NCBI GenBank assembly: GCA_013791775.1
Contig: VMTE01000038.1
Span: 1 to 32,983, forward strand
Length of the DNA: 32,983 nucleotides
Direction of reading: 5' to 3'
From: Hyphomonas sp.
GTDB taxonomy: Bacteria > Pseudomonadota > Alphaproteobacteria > Caulobacterales > Hyphomonadaceae
Under the pieces are notes generated by a model. It did not search any database. It saw only the letters and a program-made list of their open reading frames with translations, and was not told the origin of the DNA. The first letter of the stretch is position 1; each line of letters starts with the position of its first letter. The translations under genes and the position numbers were made by a program. Shown here one piece after another: positions 24,018-32,572 of this stretch.

Positions 24018-25150
24018 CTCCGTCACGGCTTCCTGCTCCCTTGCGCCGCACCCTGTCGCTGGCGCGTAAGGAGACCTTCCAGATTATCCGTGATCCGTCT
24101 TCCATTCTGATCGCGTTCGTCCTGCCGCTTATCCTTCTCCTACTCTTCGGATTCGGGATTTCGCTCGATGCCAATTCAATCCGGATTGGCATTGTCGCGC
24201 AGGACGCACGCGCCGACGCGCGCAGCCTTGTCCAGGCGTTTGAAGGCTCCGGCTATTTCGAAACGGTCACGGCCTTTGACCAGGCGGCACTTGAGCCGGG
24301 CCTCGTATCCGGCGATCTGCGCGGGCTCGTCATTATTCCCGCTGACTTTACCGAACGCCTGCGTAGGCGCGATCCGGCGCCCATCGAAGTCCTGACCGAC
24401 GGTTCGCAGCCCAACACCGCGCAGTTCGTCGCAAACTATGCCCAGGGGGTCTACGGCGTCTGGCAGGCACGCCGGATCGCAGACGCGGCCCTGCCAGCTC
24501 CGGCGGCGATCACCCCGCAACCCCGCTTCTGGTTCAACGCCGAACTGACCAGCCGCTACAATCTCGTGCCGGGGTCCACCGCGGTTGTGATGACCATCAT
24601 CGGCACCTTGCTGACGGCGCTGGTCATCGCCCGTGAATGGGAGCGCGGCACCATGGAGGCGGTGCTCGCCACCCCGGTCAGCCGGGTGGAATTGTTACTG
24701 TCGAAGATCGTGCCGTATTTTTTGCTGGGCATGAGCTCTCTGGTGCTGTGCGCCCTGGCGGCTGTGTTCGTTTTTAATGTGCCGTTCCGGGGCTCGGTGT
24801 TTGCGCTTGCCGCCGTTGCCGCAGCGTTCCTGGTGCCGGCCCTTGGTCAGGGACTGCTGATCTCAGCGGCAACCAAGAACCAGTTCGTTGCAGCTCAGCT
24901 GGCGCTCTTCACAGGTTTCTTGCCAGCGACATTACTGTCAGGCTTCATCTTCGAAATCAGCGCGATGCCGCTGCCGATCCGCACGGTCACGACGGTGATC
25001 CCCGCGCGCTACTTTGTCACCAGTTTACAAACATTGTTCCTTGCAGGGGATGTCTGGTCGGTACTGTGGCCTGCAATTCTGAAGATGCTGGCCGTCGGCG
25101 CCTTTTTCCTCGCGCTGACCTGGCTGGCCACGCCGAAGCGGATCGCCTGA
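24014..25150 (+). CDS. ybhS: ABC-2 type permease (YbhS-like)
   Basis: This 378-residue inner-membrane permease has an N-terminal helix (about 35-55, ILIAFVLPLILLLLFGFG), a large extracytoplasmic domain (about 60-185) and a C-terminal block of about five helices with the ABC-2 signature REWERGTMEAVLATPVS. It pairs with the next gene product as a heterodimeric channel for the exporter. It overlaps the ATPase stop (ATGA) and ends one base before the next ATG, so expression of the set is tightly coupled. Confidence 0.9.
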   Translation: MTPSRLPAPLRRTLSLARKETFQIIRDPSSILIAFVLPLILLLLFGFGISLDANSIRIGIVAQDARADARSLVQAFEGSGYFETVTAFDQAALEPGLVSGDLRGLVIIPADFTERLRRRDPAPIEVLTDGSQPNTAQFVANYAQGVYGVWQARRIADAALPAPAAITPQPRFWFNAELTSRYNLVPGSTAVVMTIIGTLLTALVIAREWERGTMEAVLATPVSRVELLLSKIVPYFLLGMSSLVLCALAAVFVFNVPFRGSVFALAAVAAAFLVPALGQGLLISAATKNQFVAAQLALFTGFLPATLLSGFIFEISAMPLPIRTVTTVIPARYFVTSLQTLFLAGDVWSVLWPAILKMLAVGAFFLALTWLATPKRIA

Positions 25151-25151
25151 C

Positions 25152-26252
25152 ATGTGGCGGCGCCTCAGAGCTCTCATCATCAAGGAGATGCTGGCCATCT
25201 GGCGCGATCCGAAGGGACGCGCCGTGATCCTCGTGCCGCCCTTGCTGCAACTCGTCATCTTCGCATTCGCCATGACGATGGAAGTGCGCAATGTCGATAT
25301 TGCCGTGCTCAATCTCGATCACGGAAGCAGCGGCCGGGAAATCGTGGCAGGCATCGAGGGCGCCTCCGCATTCGACGAGATCATTCATTTGCAATCCGTC
25401 AGCCAGATCCGGCAGGCCATCGATAGCCAGCGCGTCATTGCGGTGGTGCATATCGGTCAGGACTTCTCGCGGCGGATCGAGGTGGGTCAGCCGGCAGATG
25501 TCCAGATCATCCTCGATGGCCGCAAGTCGAACGCATCGCAGATCGTAAACTCGTACCTGTCTGCCATCATCGCGCGTGTCTCGGCGGCGGCTTATGCGGG
25601 CGGCGCGCCGCCGGACGCCCTCCGGGTCCGGCATTGGTTCAACCCAAATCTCGAATATGCTTGGTTTACCCTGCCGGGACTGGTCGCGACCATCACCCTC
25701 CTGACCACGATCATCGTGACGGCCCTGTCGGTTGCCCGCGAGCGCGAACTTGGCACATTCGACCAGCTGCTCGTCTCACCGCTGAGGCCGCTGGAAATTG
25801 TGATCGGCAAGTCGGCGCCGGGTCTCATCTTCGGCTATCTGCATGGCACATTCTTCGTCCTTGTTGCCGTGTTCGGCTTCAAGATTCCCTTCGCAGGGTC
25901 CGTGCTCGCGCTTTACGGTTCAATGTTTTTTTATCTGCTGGCAGTGATCGGCATCGGCCTGTTCATCTCGGTGATATCTGATACCCAGCAACAGGCCATC
26001 CTCGGCGCCTTCGTATTTGCCTCGCCTGCGGTCCTTCTGTCGGGCTTCATGTCTCCGGTTGAGAATATGCCGGGCTGGATGCAGCTGGCGACGCAGATAA
26101 ATCCGCTCCGGCACTTCCTCGTCATCACGCAAGGTGTGTTCCTCAAGGATCTGCCGCTGTCCGAAGTGGCCCGCAGTACGGCGCCGCTCATCGTAATCGC
26201 GATGGCGACCCTTCCGGCGTCCGCCTGGCTGCTCAGAAAGAAGACCTCATAG
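25152..26252 (+). CDS. ybhR: ABC-2 type permease (YbhR-like)
   Basis: This 366-residue second permease has the same plan as its neighbour: N-terminal membrane helix after IWRDPKGRAVILVPPL, an extracytoplasmic domain (about 50-170) and a C-terminal five-helix block with RERELGTFDQLLVSPLRP. FMSPVENMP is the usual loop near the end. With the YbhS-like protein, the tandem ATPase and the HlyD adaptor, it forms a complete drug- or lipid-type exporter. The substrate cannot be read from sequence. The TetR gene starts directly at the stop codon (TAG then ATG). Confidence 0.9.
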   Translation: MWRRLRALIIKEMLAIWRDPKGRAVILVPPLLQLVIFAFAMTMEVRNVDIAVLNLDHGSSGREIVAGIEGASAFDEIIHLQSVSQIRQAIDSQRVIAVVHIGQDFSRRIEVGQPADVQIILDGRKSNASQIVNSYLSAIIARVSAAAYAGGAPPDALRVRHWFNPNLEYAWFTLPGLVATITLLTTIIVTALSVARERELGTFDQLLVSPLRPLEIVIGKSAPGLIFGYLHGTFFVLVAVFGFKIPFAGSVLALYGSMFFYLLAVIGIGLFISVISDTQQQAILGAFVFASPAVLLSGFMSPVENMPGWMQLATQINPLRHFLVITQGVFLKDLPLSEVARSTAPLIVIAMATLPASAWLLRKKTS

Positions 26253-26906
26253 ATGCCAAAGCGTGATGATCCTCGAAGTGTCGAAACGCGCGAGCGGCTC
26301 GTTGGAGCCGCGATCGAACTGTTCGGTCTCGCCGGATTCGACGGGACGACGACCCGCGCCATTGCCGATAAAGCGGGCGCGTCCCTTGCCGCGATACCGT
26401 ATCACTTTACGACCAAGGAGAAACTCTATCTCGCGGCCGCGTCCTCAATTGCCGAACAGGTAACGCAAAGACTCGCGCCAGCGCTGAAGGTTCTCGACGC
26501 CGAAATTTACAGCGGCGCGCTCAGCCGAAAGAAGGCAATCACGCTTCTCGAAGAGTCCTTCATTCCGTTTGTGACGATGCTGGCAAGCCGTGAGAGCGAG
26601 AAGTGGGCAAGGTTCATGCTTCGCGAGCAGGCTGCGCCGACGGAAGCATTCGAAATACTCTACGCCAGCGATGTCGGCCGCTTCTTCCGCAATGTCATCC
26701 ATCTAACCGCGATTGCGAGCGGCGATGTTCCGGGGTCCCAGACCGCCCGCATTCGGGGTCTGACCCTCGTCGGCCAGGCGCTGGCTTTCCGCGCCGCGCG
26801 GGCGCTATCCTTGAGAACTCTGGAGCGCGAGGATCTGGGTCCTGAGGAAATCGCGGCTGTCACCTCTTCAATTCGCGAGCATATCCGTCTGTTGCGATAT
26901 CTATAG
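26253..26906 (+). CDS. TetR-family repressor, CecR/DUF1956 type
   Basis: This 217-residue TetR-family protein has an N-terminal helix-turn-helix (AAIELFGLAGFDGTTTRAIADKAG followed by IPYHFTTKEKLY) and a C-terminal all-helical ligand domain of the CecR (YbiH, DUF1956) type, including SEKWARFMLREQAAPT. E. coli CecR represses ybhGFSR. Here it is encoded as the last gene of the same operon, so it very probably controls it, likely through the palindrome at 21173-21199. The helix-turn-helix recognition segment is intact. It converges with the cupin gene 85 bp further on. Confidence 0.88.
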   Translation: MPKRDDPRSVETRERLVGAAIELFGLAGFDGTTTRAIADKAGASLAAIPYHFTTKEKLYLAAASSIAEQVTQRLAPALKVLDAEIYSGALSRKKAITLLEESFIPFVTMLASRESEKWARFMLREQAAPTEAFEILYASDVGRFFRNVIHLTAIASGDVPGSQTARIRGLTLVGQALAFRAARALSLRTLEREDLGPEEIAAVTSSIREHIRLLRYL

Positions 26907-26991
26907 AGGGGTTGGTGGAGCAGACTTTCCTATATGGGTAATTCGATCCGATACTGCCGATGACTAAGACAGTTTCCTGTTCCGGCGCTGT

Positions 26992-27324
26992 TCAATCGCC
27001 ATCAAACAGGATGGTCATGAGCAGGGAAGAGTCCTGAACTCCCAGCAACGAATGGAGCTCGTCATGGTCAAGATAGACCCAGTGTCCGGGCAGCAGCTCA
27101 ATCGTGGTGCCAGTGATCCGCAACTGGACGTGCCCTTCAATGCACTGGAACATGATCTGACCAGCGACCTTATGGGATGGGATTTCCGTTCCGGCCAGGA
27201 GGACGAGCCGTATCGCTTCGAAGTTTGGGGTGCGGACGATGGCGCTGGTTTTTTCCGTGCTCAAAAGGGAGCCGAACGGGCGAAGGTCGACACGCTCGCC
27301 GGATGCTGCATGCTTCAGCGCCAT
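26992..27324 (-). CDS. Small cupin-domain protein
   Basis: This 110-residue single-domain cupin has motif 1 around GTEIPSHKVAGQIMFQCIEG and motif 2 around LLPGHWVYLDHDELHSL, with metal-ligand candidates His and Glu/Gln. Similar cupins occur in denitrification and nitric-oxide-detoxification gene clusters, which fits the nnrU and molybdenum-cofactor genes nearby. GGAG lies upstream of the ATG on the minus strand. Biochemical function is unknown. It converges with the TetR gene and is divergent from the unknown protein at 27641. Confidence 0.78.
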   Translation of the reverse strand: MALKHAASGERVDLRPFGSLLSTEKTSAIVRTPNFEAIRLVLLAGTEIPSHKVAGQIMFQCIEGHVQLRITGTTIELLPGHWVYLDHDELHSLLGVQDSSLLMTILFDGD

Positions 27325-27640
27325 AGCATTGTCTCCATTTGTTTTAATCTGACTGGATTGAAGGATGCGGGCTGCACCTGCGATCCTGTCGGCATAATGT
27401 TGAGTTACCTCTCGTTACATACAGTGAGGCGGTGCGTAGCGCGATCCTTGATTGATGTGATGGGCTGCCGACGCCGCGGAATCACCGGACCGAGGTGTGC
27501 ATTGCCAATTCTCGTCGGCGGTGGTGATTGCGCCTGAGGCAGTGCGCGTCGTGGTCACCTGATTGAGTATGCCCCCAGGAAAATGGTACGCTTTCGCGGA
27601 CTGCGCGTCCCGTTCTTCATGAGCGGAAAGGATTGTGAAA
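27325..27640. other. Intergenic region between divergent genes
   Basis: This 316-bp space lies between the cupin gene (leftward) and the unknown membrane-anchored gene (rightward). Short frames on both strands lack start signals. I looked for an FNR/Nnr-type TTGAT-N4-ATCAA box and found only half-sites such as TTGAT near 27449. Promoters for both genes should be here but no strong hexamer pair stands out. Confidence 0.5.
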
Positions 27641-28183
27641 ATGCTCGCCAAGCCGGCAGGGGGCGAATCTGTCGTCGAGCTGCGGATCGAGAACATCGCG
27701 CTGCTGTTCGATCCGCTTGATCCGTTTCCGACGCCTTCCCGGGACCTCTCACGGGCGACCGAAGAGTTTATCGTCGGGTGGGCGAGAGAATTGCTTCGAG
27801 GCGCGCAGATCAGGCTTGTCCTGCATGTTTCGTCACTGGGAAAGCATGATGCATCTGAAGTGCAGACAGCATTCTCCAATCACTTCCGCCAGCGAGAACG
27901 AGGACTGAAGGGCGATATCAGTGAGCTTTTCCGGGTGGGGCGGACGTCCCTGATGATCGGGCTCGCCACGCTCACGGTCTGTGTTCTTCTTGGACAGGCA
28001 GCCTCAATTCTGCTGGGCCCCGGATCTGCATCTCGCATACTGTCGGAGGGATTGATCATCCTGGGATGGGTTGCCAACTGGCGGCCCCTGGAAATCTTCC
28101 TCTACGATTGGTGGCCTCTCGCGCAGCGGCGGCGGCTTTTCCGGCGCCTGTCGGACGCGCCCGTCGAAGTGAGAACGGACTGA
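27641..28183 (+). CDS. Unknown membrane-anchored protein near nnrU
   Basis: This 180-residue protein of unknown function has an N-terminal soluble part (about 1-105) beginning with a distinctive segment (LFDPLDPFPTPSRDL) and EEFIVGWARELL, then two membrane helices (about 105-128 and 130-150) and a basic C-terminal tail (WWPLAQRRRLFRRL). The start at 27641 (ATG) is chosen over GTG 27635 because GGAAAGGA at 27625-27632 is then correctly spaced. It diverges from the cupin gene. Its location suggests a link with nitrogen-oxide metabolism or its stress, but no motif shows this. Confidence 0.7.
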   Translation: MLAKPAGGESVVELRIENIALLFDPLDPFPTPSRDLSRATEEFIVGWARELLRGAQIRLVLHVSSLGKHDASEVQTAFSNHFRQRERGLKGDISELFRVGRTSLMIGLATLTVCVLLGQAASILLGPGSASRILSEGLIILGWVANWRPLEIFLYDWWPLAQRRRLFRRLSDAPVEVRTD

Positions 28184-28213
28184 TCTTGCCGGCCTTGCCC
28201 GCAGTCCTTGAGT

Positions 28214-29467
28214 TCAATCCAGCCACAATCCGAACGCAGCGGCGCCTGCAAGACAGGCCGCCAGCGACGCGCCGGCGAAGTAGAGTCCGAACTGAAGATT
28301 GCCGGTAAAAAAGGCGAGGACTGACTTGCTGAACATGTTGGCGAGCGCTGCCAGCAGGATTGCAGCGACGGCGAGGCCGGATGGGGGCTGCGACAGGCGG
28401 GTCACGTTCAGGATCACGGCATCGACATCCGCAAAGCCGCTGAGGATGGCAAGCGGCAAGACAGCAATGTCGCCGGCCCAGTTCGTTGCCAGGGCAATGG
28501 ACACATTCAATCCTGCGATCAACAGTGCAAAGCCCGCGACGGACCTCATATCGAGCGGGCTCTTCAGTTCAGGCAGAAGCGGCTGGCCGGCCGGCCCGTT
28601 CCGCGGATGAAACAGATAGAGCGCCCCTGCCGCGCTGACAGCAACAGACGCGCCGAGTACGGGCAGGATTTCGGAAAGCAGGTGAGGCGCGAGAACGCTG
28701 ACCAGCAGACCGATCCGGATCAGCATGACCAGCGTTGAAAGCGATGCCGCGGCTGCTGCATCGGGCGCCGTTGCAGTACCCTTGCGCACTCGGCCGGCCA
28801 GTTCTGCCACCGTCAGCGTGGAGGAAACCAGCGAGCCGATAACCGCGCCGAGTGCGAGTCCGGCCCTCGCACCGAGCACGCGGACCGCAACGTAACCGGC
28901 GAACGAGATTGTTGCGATGAGGATCGTCAGGAACCAAAGCTCTCGCAGGTCAATTAGTCCCCAGGGATCAATGGGTCCCGATGGCAGCAGCGGTAGCGCG
29001 ATGAATGTCATCGCAAGGATCAAGAGGGCAGATCGGATCTCCGGCCATGTCAGGCCTCCCAGCCAGGCATGAAGGCTTTGCTTGAACGCCAGGATGCACA
29101 CGGCCGCGACTGCCGCTGCCGCCGCCTCATGCAGGTATCCAAGCCCGGCGAGACCGCCCAGGGCGAACGTCAGGAGGCCGGCAATGGTGCTCGTCGCCGA
29201 AAAGTCCTCGTCAGCAAGCGTTTCGCGCCATTGAAACGCGCCGAACAGGGCGGAAAACGCAATCGCAATGGCCGCAAATGCAGCAGCGCCAAGGTTTGTG
29301 CCAACGACCGCTGCGATACCTCCAAGCAGTCCGGCGAGCGTAAACGTCCGAAGGCCTGCCGCTCGGGAACCCGGTTCATCACTGCGCTGTTTCCAGCCGC
29401 GCTCAATACCGATCAGCGCGCCGATTGCGAGCGCTGCAGTCAGTCTCTGGAGCAATTCAGGTTCCAC
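28214..29467 (-). CDS. MgtC/SapB and DUF4010 membrane protein
   Basis: This 417-residue polytopic inner-membrane protein has about 11-13 helices. The N-terminal part (about 1-145) is an MgtC/SapB domain with GALIGIERGWKQR and GLRTFTLAGLLGG. The C-terminal part (about 175-395) is a DUF4010 domain including GALIGSLVSSTLTVAELAG-like sequence and GFADVDAVILN. The transported or sensed substrate is not known. The gene converges with the unknown gene at 27641, and 191 bp of apparently gene-free DNA separates it from the TauE/SafE gene upstream on the same strand. Confidence 0.88.
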   Translation of the reverse strand: MEPELLQRLTAALAIGALIGIERGWKQRSDEPGSRAAGLRTFTLAGLLGGIAAVVGTNLGAAAFAAIAIAFSALFGAFQWRETLADEDFSATSTIAGLLTFALGGLAGLGYLHEAAAAAVAAVCILAFKQSLHAWLGGLTWPEIRSALLILAMTFIALPLLPSGPIDPWGLIDLRELWFLTILIATISFAGYVAVRVLGARAGLALGAVIGSLVSSTLTVAELAGRVRKGTATAPDAAAAASLSTLVMLIRIGLLVSVLAPHLLSEILPVLGASVAVSAAGALYLFHPRNGPAGQPLLPELKSPLDMRSVAGFALLIAGLNVSIALATNWAGDIAVLPLAILSGFADVDAVILNVTRLSQPPSGLAVAAILLAALANMFSKSVLAFFTGNLQFGLYFAGASLAACLAGAAAFGLWLD

Positions 29468-29658
29468 GGCGAGGCCTCACTCTTGACCTTGTTGAGGTGC
29501 GAAACGGACACAGAATGCATTGAGGACATGCAGATACTTGTCATAGCAGACGCAAAAGCTGCTGAATCAATGAGAAAGTTGAAGACGCCTGTCAGCAGGC
29601 TCTCAAATATTGAATGACCGCTTGCTGAGCCGTGCCGGTCGTACCGTAACGTAACCAT

Positions 29659-30426
29659 TCATATCATCGCGCCCCATCGCAACAGGAGCTGCGCCGAGAC
29701 ATAGAGGATGAGGATGGCGGTCAGGATACGGATGATATCGGGCTTGATATGATATCCGGCCAGCCAGGATCCCATCTGGCCACCTATCAGAACAGCAAGC
29801 GGCAGGGGCCAATAGGGCAGGGCGAGTGAAAGCAGGGCGAGGTCCTGGAGTTTGAGTACCTGCCCGACGAGGCCCGACAGAGAATTGACCAGGATGAACA
29901 GGCTGCAGGCGGCCGCGATCTGCTTGGCGTTTCCCCAGCGCAGGAAGTAAAGAACCGGGGCAAGGAATATCCCCCCGCCTATGCCGACCAGGCCTGACAG
30001 GATGCCGATCGCCCCGCCGATGCCGGCCGCGAGAACAGCCGGAACGCGGCGCGGTTGAGACGCCGGATCGGATTGTGGGGTTCCCCGCTGCAGGGCAAGA
30101 TGAACCCCCGAAATCAGCAGCGCAGCGCCGAGCAGGCCTACGAACGTTGTCTCGCTGATTGCCAGCCGGCCGCCGATCCAGGCCGCCGGGACCGAAGTCA
30201 TCAGGAACGGTGCGAGCCGCTGGGCGGACAGGTCTCCGGTCCTCGAAAACCGCCAGACGCCGCCGGTCACCACGATCACGTTGCAGACGAGCGCAATCGC
30301 AGGAACCAGTCGGTAGTCCGCGCCGCTGAGCACAAGCAGGGCGTTATAGGTCGAGCCCCCGCCGAAGCCGACGCTCGCATAAAGGATGGCCGTGATGAAG
30401 AACGCTGCGGTCAGCACGATTGGCAT
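29659..30426 (-). CDS. TauE/SafE-family permease
   Basis: This 255-residue inner-membrane protein has about eight helices in two homologous halves. The glycine-rich repeats YASVGFGGGSTYNALL (first half) and GLVGIGGGIFLAPVL (second half) are the TauE/SafE (DUF81) signatures. Family members export or import small organic sulfur anions or related acids; specificity is unclear here. The start at 30426 gives the usual N-terminus within the first helix. It is divergent from nnrU, with a 181-bp gap. Confidence 0.9.
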   Translation of the reverse strand: MPIVLTAAFFITAILYASVGFGGGSTYNALLVLSGADYRLVPAIALVCNVIVVTGGVWRFSRTGDLSAQRLAPFLMTSVPAAWIGGRLAISETTFVGLLGAALLISGVHLALQRGTPQSDPASQPRRVPAVLAAGIGGAIGILSGLVGIGGGIFLAPVLYFLRWGNAKQIAAACSLFILVNSLSGLVGQVLKLQDLALLSLALPYWPLPLAVLIGGQMGSWLAGYHIKPDIIRILTAILILYVSAQLLLRWGAMI

Positions 30427-30607
30427 TGATCGATCTGTCCTCGCGCATCTGCCCGTCTACTCCTAACGGCAGGGCGGGCGCTTCCCCATTACAATCGTCT
30501 GGCGGCGACCGGGAAAATAGCAGACTGCCGGATGATCAATGTCATGCCCCATCGCCTTGAGCTGGTTTAACAATTCCGGGCAGGTTTCGGATCAGGACGG
30601 ACGCAAG

Positions 30608-31297
30608 GTGAACGGATGGGCGGAGTTTGTGGGGGCAGCGATTGTCTTTCTCGCCAGTCACGCTTTGCCCGCCCGGCCCGGCATACGCGTCCGGCTGACG
30701 GCCGCGCTGGGCCGGCGAACCTATCTGGCGATCTACAGCGCCGTGTCGCTGGCGCTCCTCGCCTGGCTCATCCTTGCCGCCGGCAGGGCGCCCTTTGTCG
30801 GTCTCTGGCTGTGGGTCCCGCAGGGGCTCTGGATTGCCAATGCCCTGATGGCCCTCGCGCTCATTCTGGCCGTCGGGGGAACAGCCATCGCCAATCCCTT
30901 CAGTCTTGGCGGCCGTGCGGACAGGCTATACGATCCGGACCATCCCGGTATACTCGCCCTCACTCGGCATCCCTTGCTCTGGGCTCTGGTGCTCTGGTCT
31001 GCGGCGCACCTCATTGCAAACGGGGATCTTGCGCACGTTCTGCTCTTTGGCAGCCTCGGGGGTTTTTCGCTCGCCGGGATCTTCGCCATGGAAAAACGCA
31101 GCCGCAGGCTGGCCGGGGCGCAGTGGGCCGGCCTCAGCCGTGCCACGAGCTTCGTGCCGTTTGCCGCCCTCCTGACGGGCCGGGCGAGCTGGGCCTCGCT
31201 CCTGCAGCCAAGGATGACGCTTGTTCCCTTCGTCTGGGGCGGGATTGTTCTGCTGCACCGTCCCACGATCGGCGTCTCTCCGCTGCCCCCGTTTTGA
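30608..31297 (+). CDS. nnrU: NnrU family membrane protein
   Basis: This 229-residue integral membrane protein of about six helices belongs to the NnrU family, found beside nitrite and nitric-oxide reductase genes of denitrifiers and distantly related to isoprenylcysteine methyltransferases and NnrS-linked proteins. Landmarks are GWAEFVGAAIVFLASHALP, the AAGRAPFV loop and TRHPLLWALVLWSAAH. The start is read as GTG 30608: GGACGG at 30595-30600 is well placed and the family begins with this NGWAEF-like sequence. The ATG at 30539 would add an unrelated N-terminus. It is first of a rightward series to the window end. Confidence 0.86.
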   Translation: MNGWAEFVGAAIVFLASHALPARPGIRVRLTAALGRRTYLAIYSAVSLALLAWLILAAGRAPFVGLWLWVPQGLWIANALMALALILAVGGTAIANPFSLGGRADRLYDPDHPGILALTRHPLLWALVLWSAAHLIANGDLAHVLLFGSLGGFSLAGIFAMEKRSRRLAGAQWAGLSRATSFVPFAALLTGRASWASLLQPRMTLVPFVWGGIVLLHRPTIGVSPLPPF

Positions 31298-31334
31298 GGC
31301 GTTTCAGCCCATGCCAGTAAAAGGAATTGTACGT

Positions 31335-31574
31335 ATGCAGATAGAGTTTCATGGGCGCATCGGGACGCCTTTTGGCGGAGCAGCGCATGTTGATATTGCG
31401 ATGGACGGGCTCGCTGTCTCCGGCCTGAGAGCCCTGCTCGCCAGCCAGTACGGCGTCGACGCCATCTTCCACCGGTCCGTGCGTGCGGCCGTCAATGATG
31501 AGATTGTCACGGAAGATCATATCGTCCAGGCAGGCGATACGGTCGCGTTCATGAGTCCCGTCTCTGGAGGATGA
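31335..31574 (+). CDS. moaD: MoaD/ThiS-like sulfur-carrier protein
   Basis: This 79-residue ubiquitin-fold sulfur carrier has the required C-terminal Gly-Gly (SPVSGG), which is adenylated and thiocarboxylated to provide sulfur to molybdopterin synthase. VNDEIVTEDHIVQAGDTVAFMSP is the conserved end of the fold. The start at 31335 follows AAGGA at 31321-31325; the frame extends upstream without support. Only a membrane-protein gene separates it from moaE, the catalytic-subunit gene, which supports a molybdopterin synthase role over a thiamine role. Confidence 0.86.
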   Translation: MQIEFHGRIGTPFGGAAHVDIAMDGLAVSGLRALLASQYGVDAIFHRSVRAAVNDEIVTEDHIVQAGDTVAFMSPVSGG

Positions 31575-31584
31575 GCTGAGCCCC

Positions 31585-32058
31585 GTGTTCGATATCACGC
31601 TTGCCCGCGCCCTGCATGTTGCCGCCATTGTCCACTGGATTGGCGGGGTCACGTTCGTGACGCTCGTCCTGCTCCCCGGCGTGCACCGCCTCGCCGAACC
31701 GACCGAGCGGGCACGCCTGTTCGAGGCCATTGAGAGTGCTTTTTCCTGGCAGGCAAAGATTTCAGTCACGCTGGCGGGGCTGACCGGTTTCTACATGACC
31801 CACCGGCTCGCGGCCTGGGGACGGTTCCTCGATCCGGCCTTCTGGTGGATGCACGCCATGGTGGCGATCTGGGCGGTTTTTAGCATAGTCCTCTTTGTGC
31901 TCGAGCCGCTATTCCTCGACCAGTGGTTTCAACGGCAGATGCAGAGCCAGCCCGGCGGCACGATGGCAATCGTACAACGCGGGCACCTCGTTCTTATGAC
32001 CTTGTCATTGGTAACTGTCCTGGCCGCCGTGCTCGGATCTCACGGCGCACTTTATTGA
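31585..32058 (+). CDS. CopD-like four-helix membrane protein
   Basis: This 157-residue inner-membrane protein has four predicted helices and conserved-looking histidines: LHVAAIVHWIGG in helix 1, WMHAM in helix 3 and QRGHLVLM before helix 4. The plan resembles CopD/DUF2269-type four-helix bundles that can bind b-haem, which makes haem ligation by the histidines a reasonable inference. It starts with GTG 10 bp after moaD and is followed 16 bp later by moaE, so it is inside the moa operon. A tie to respiration on nitrogen oxides is suggested by context only. Confidence 0.72.
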   Translation: MFDITLARALHVAAIVHWIGGVTFVTLVLLPGVHRLAEPTERARLFEAIESAFSWQAKISVTLAGLTGFYMTHRLAAWGRFLDPAFWWMHAMVAIWAVFSIVLFVLEPLFLDQWFQRQMQSQPGGTMAIVQRGHLVLMTLSLVTVLAAVLGSHGALY

Positions 32059-32074
32059 ACATCGAGGGTTGGAC

Positions 32075-32572
32075 ATGATCCAGGAAAGATCAGAACACAA
32101 TTTGCACGCGGAGCTTGCCGCTTCGCCGATCGATGTCACGGCCAGGCTGGACGACCTGCGCCTGCGCGCGCCGGGCCATGGCGCCGTCGTCTCGTTTCAG
32201 GGATCCGTGAGGTCCGTGACCCGGCAGGGAGAACCGCTTGACCATCTGGTTCTCGACTACCACCCGCGAATGACGCTGGTTTCCCTGCAACGCATCGCCA
32301 GGGCCGGACTGGAAAGGTTTGATGTGAGCGCGGTGTCAGTCGTCCACCGCTGCGGCGCAATGACCCCAGGGGAGGTCATCGTCTTTGTGGGCGTGACCAG
32401 CGATCATCGAAAGGAAGCGTTTCTGGCCGCCGAGTATCTGATGGACCGGCTGAAGTCGGAGGCCATCTTCTGGAAGCGGGAACTCGGTCCATTCGGCGAG
32501 CGATGGATCGAACCTACAGAACGCGACGTTATCGACCTTGAGAGATGGAATGAAAAAGATGCCGGGACTTGA
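32075..32572 (+). CDS. moaE: Molybdopterin synthase catalytic subunit MoaE
   Basis: This 165-residue MoaE is the large subunit that converts precursor Z (cPMP) to molybdopterin using MoaD thiocarboxylate. Active-site lysines are K127 and K134 in DRLKSEAIFWKRE, matching K119 and K126 of E. coli MoaE. GAVVSFQGSVR and DHRKEAF are also typical. ATG 32075 is preferred over TTG 32069 because GAGG (32065-32068) is then six bases upstream. It overlaps the next gene by 23 bp. Confidence 0.93.
   Translation: MIQERSEHNLHAELAASPIDVTARLDDLRLRAPGHGAVVSFQGSVRSVTRQGEPLDHLVLDYHPRMTLVSLQRIARAGLERFDVSAVSVVHRCGAMTPGEVIVFVGVTSDHRKEAFLAAEYLMDRLKSEAIFWKRELGPFGERWIEPTERDVIDLERWNEKDAGT

Noticed and set aside
30539-30607. 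Upstream ATG start for nnrU
   Set aside because: The extra residues do not resemble the family N-terminus, and GTG 30608 has a well-spaced ribosome-binding site.
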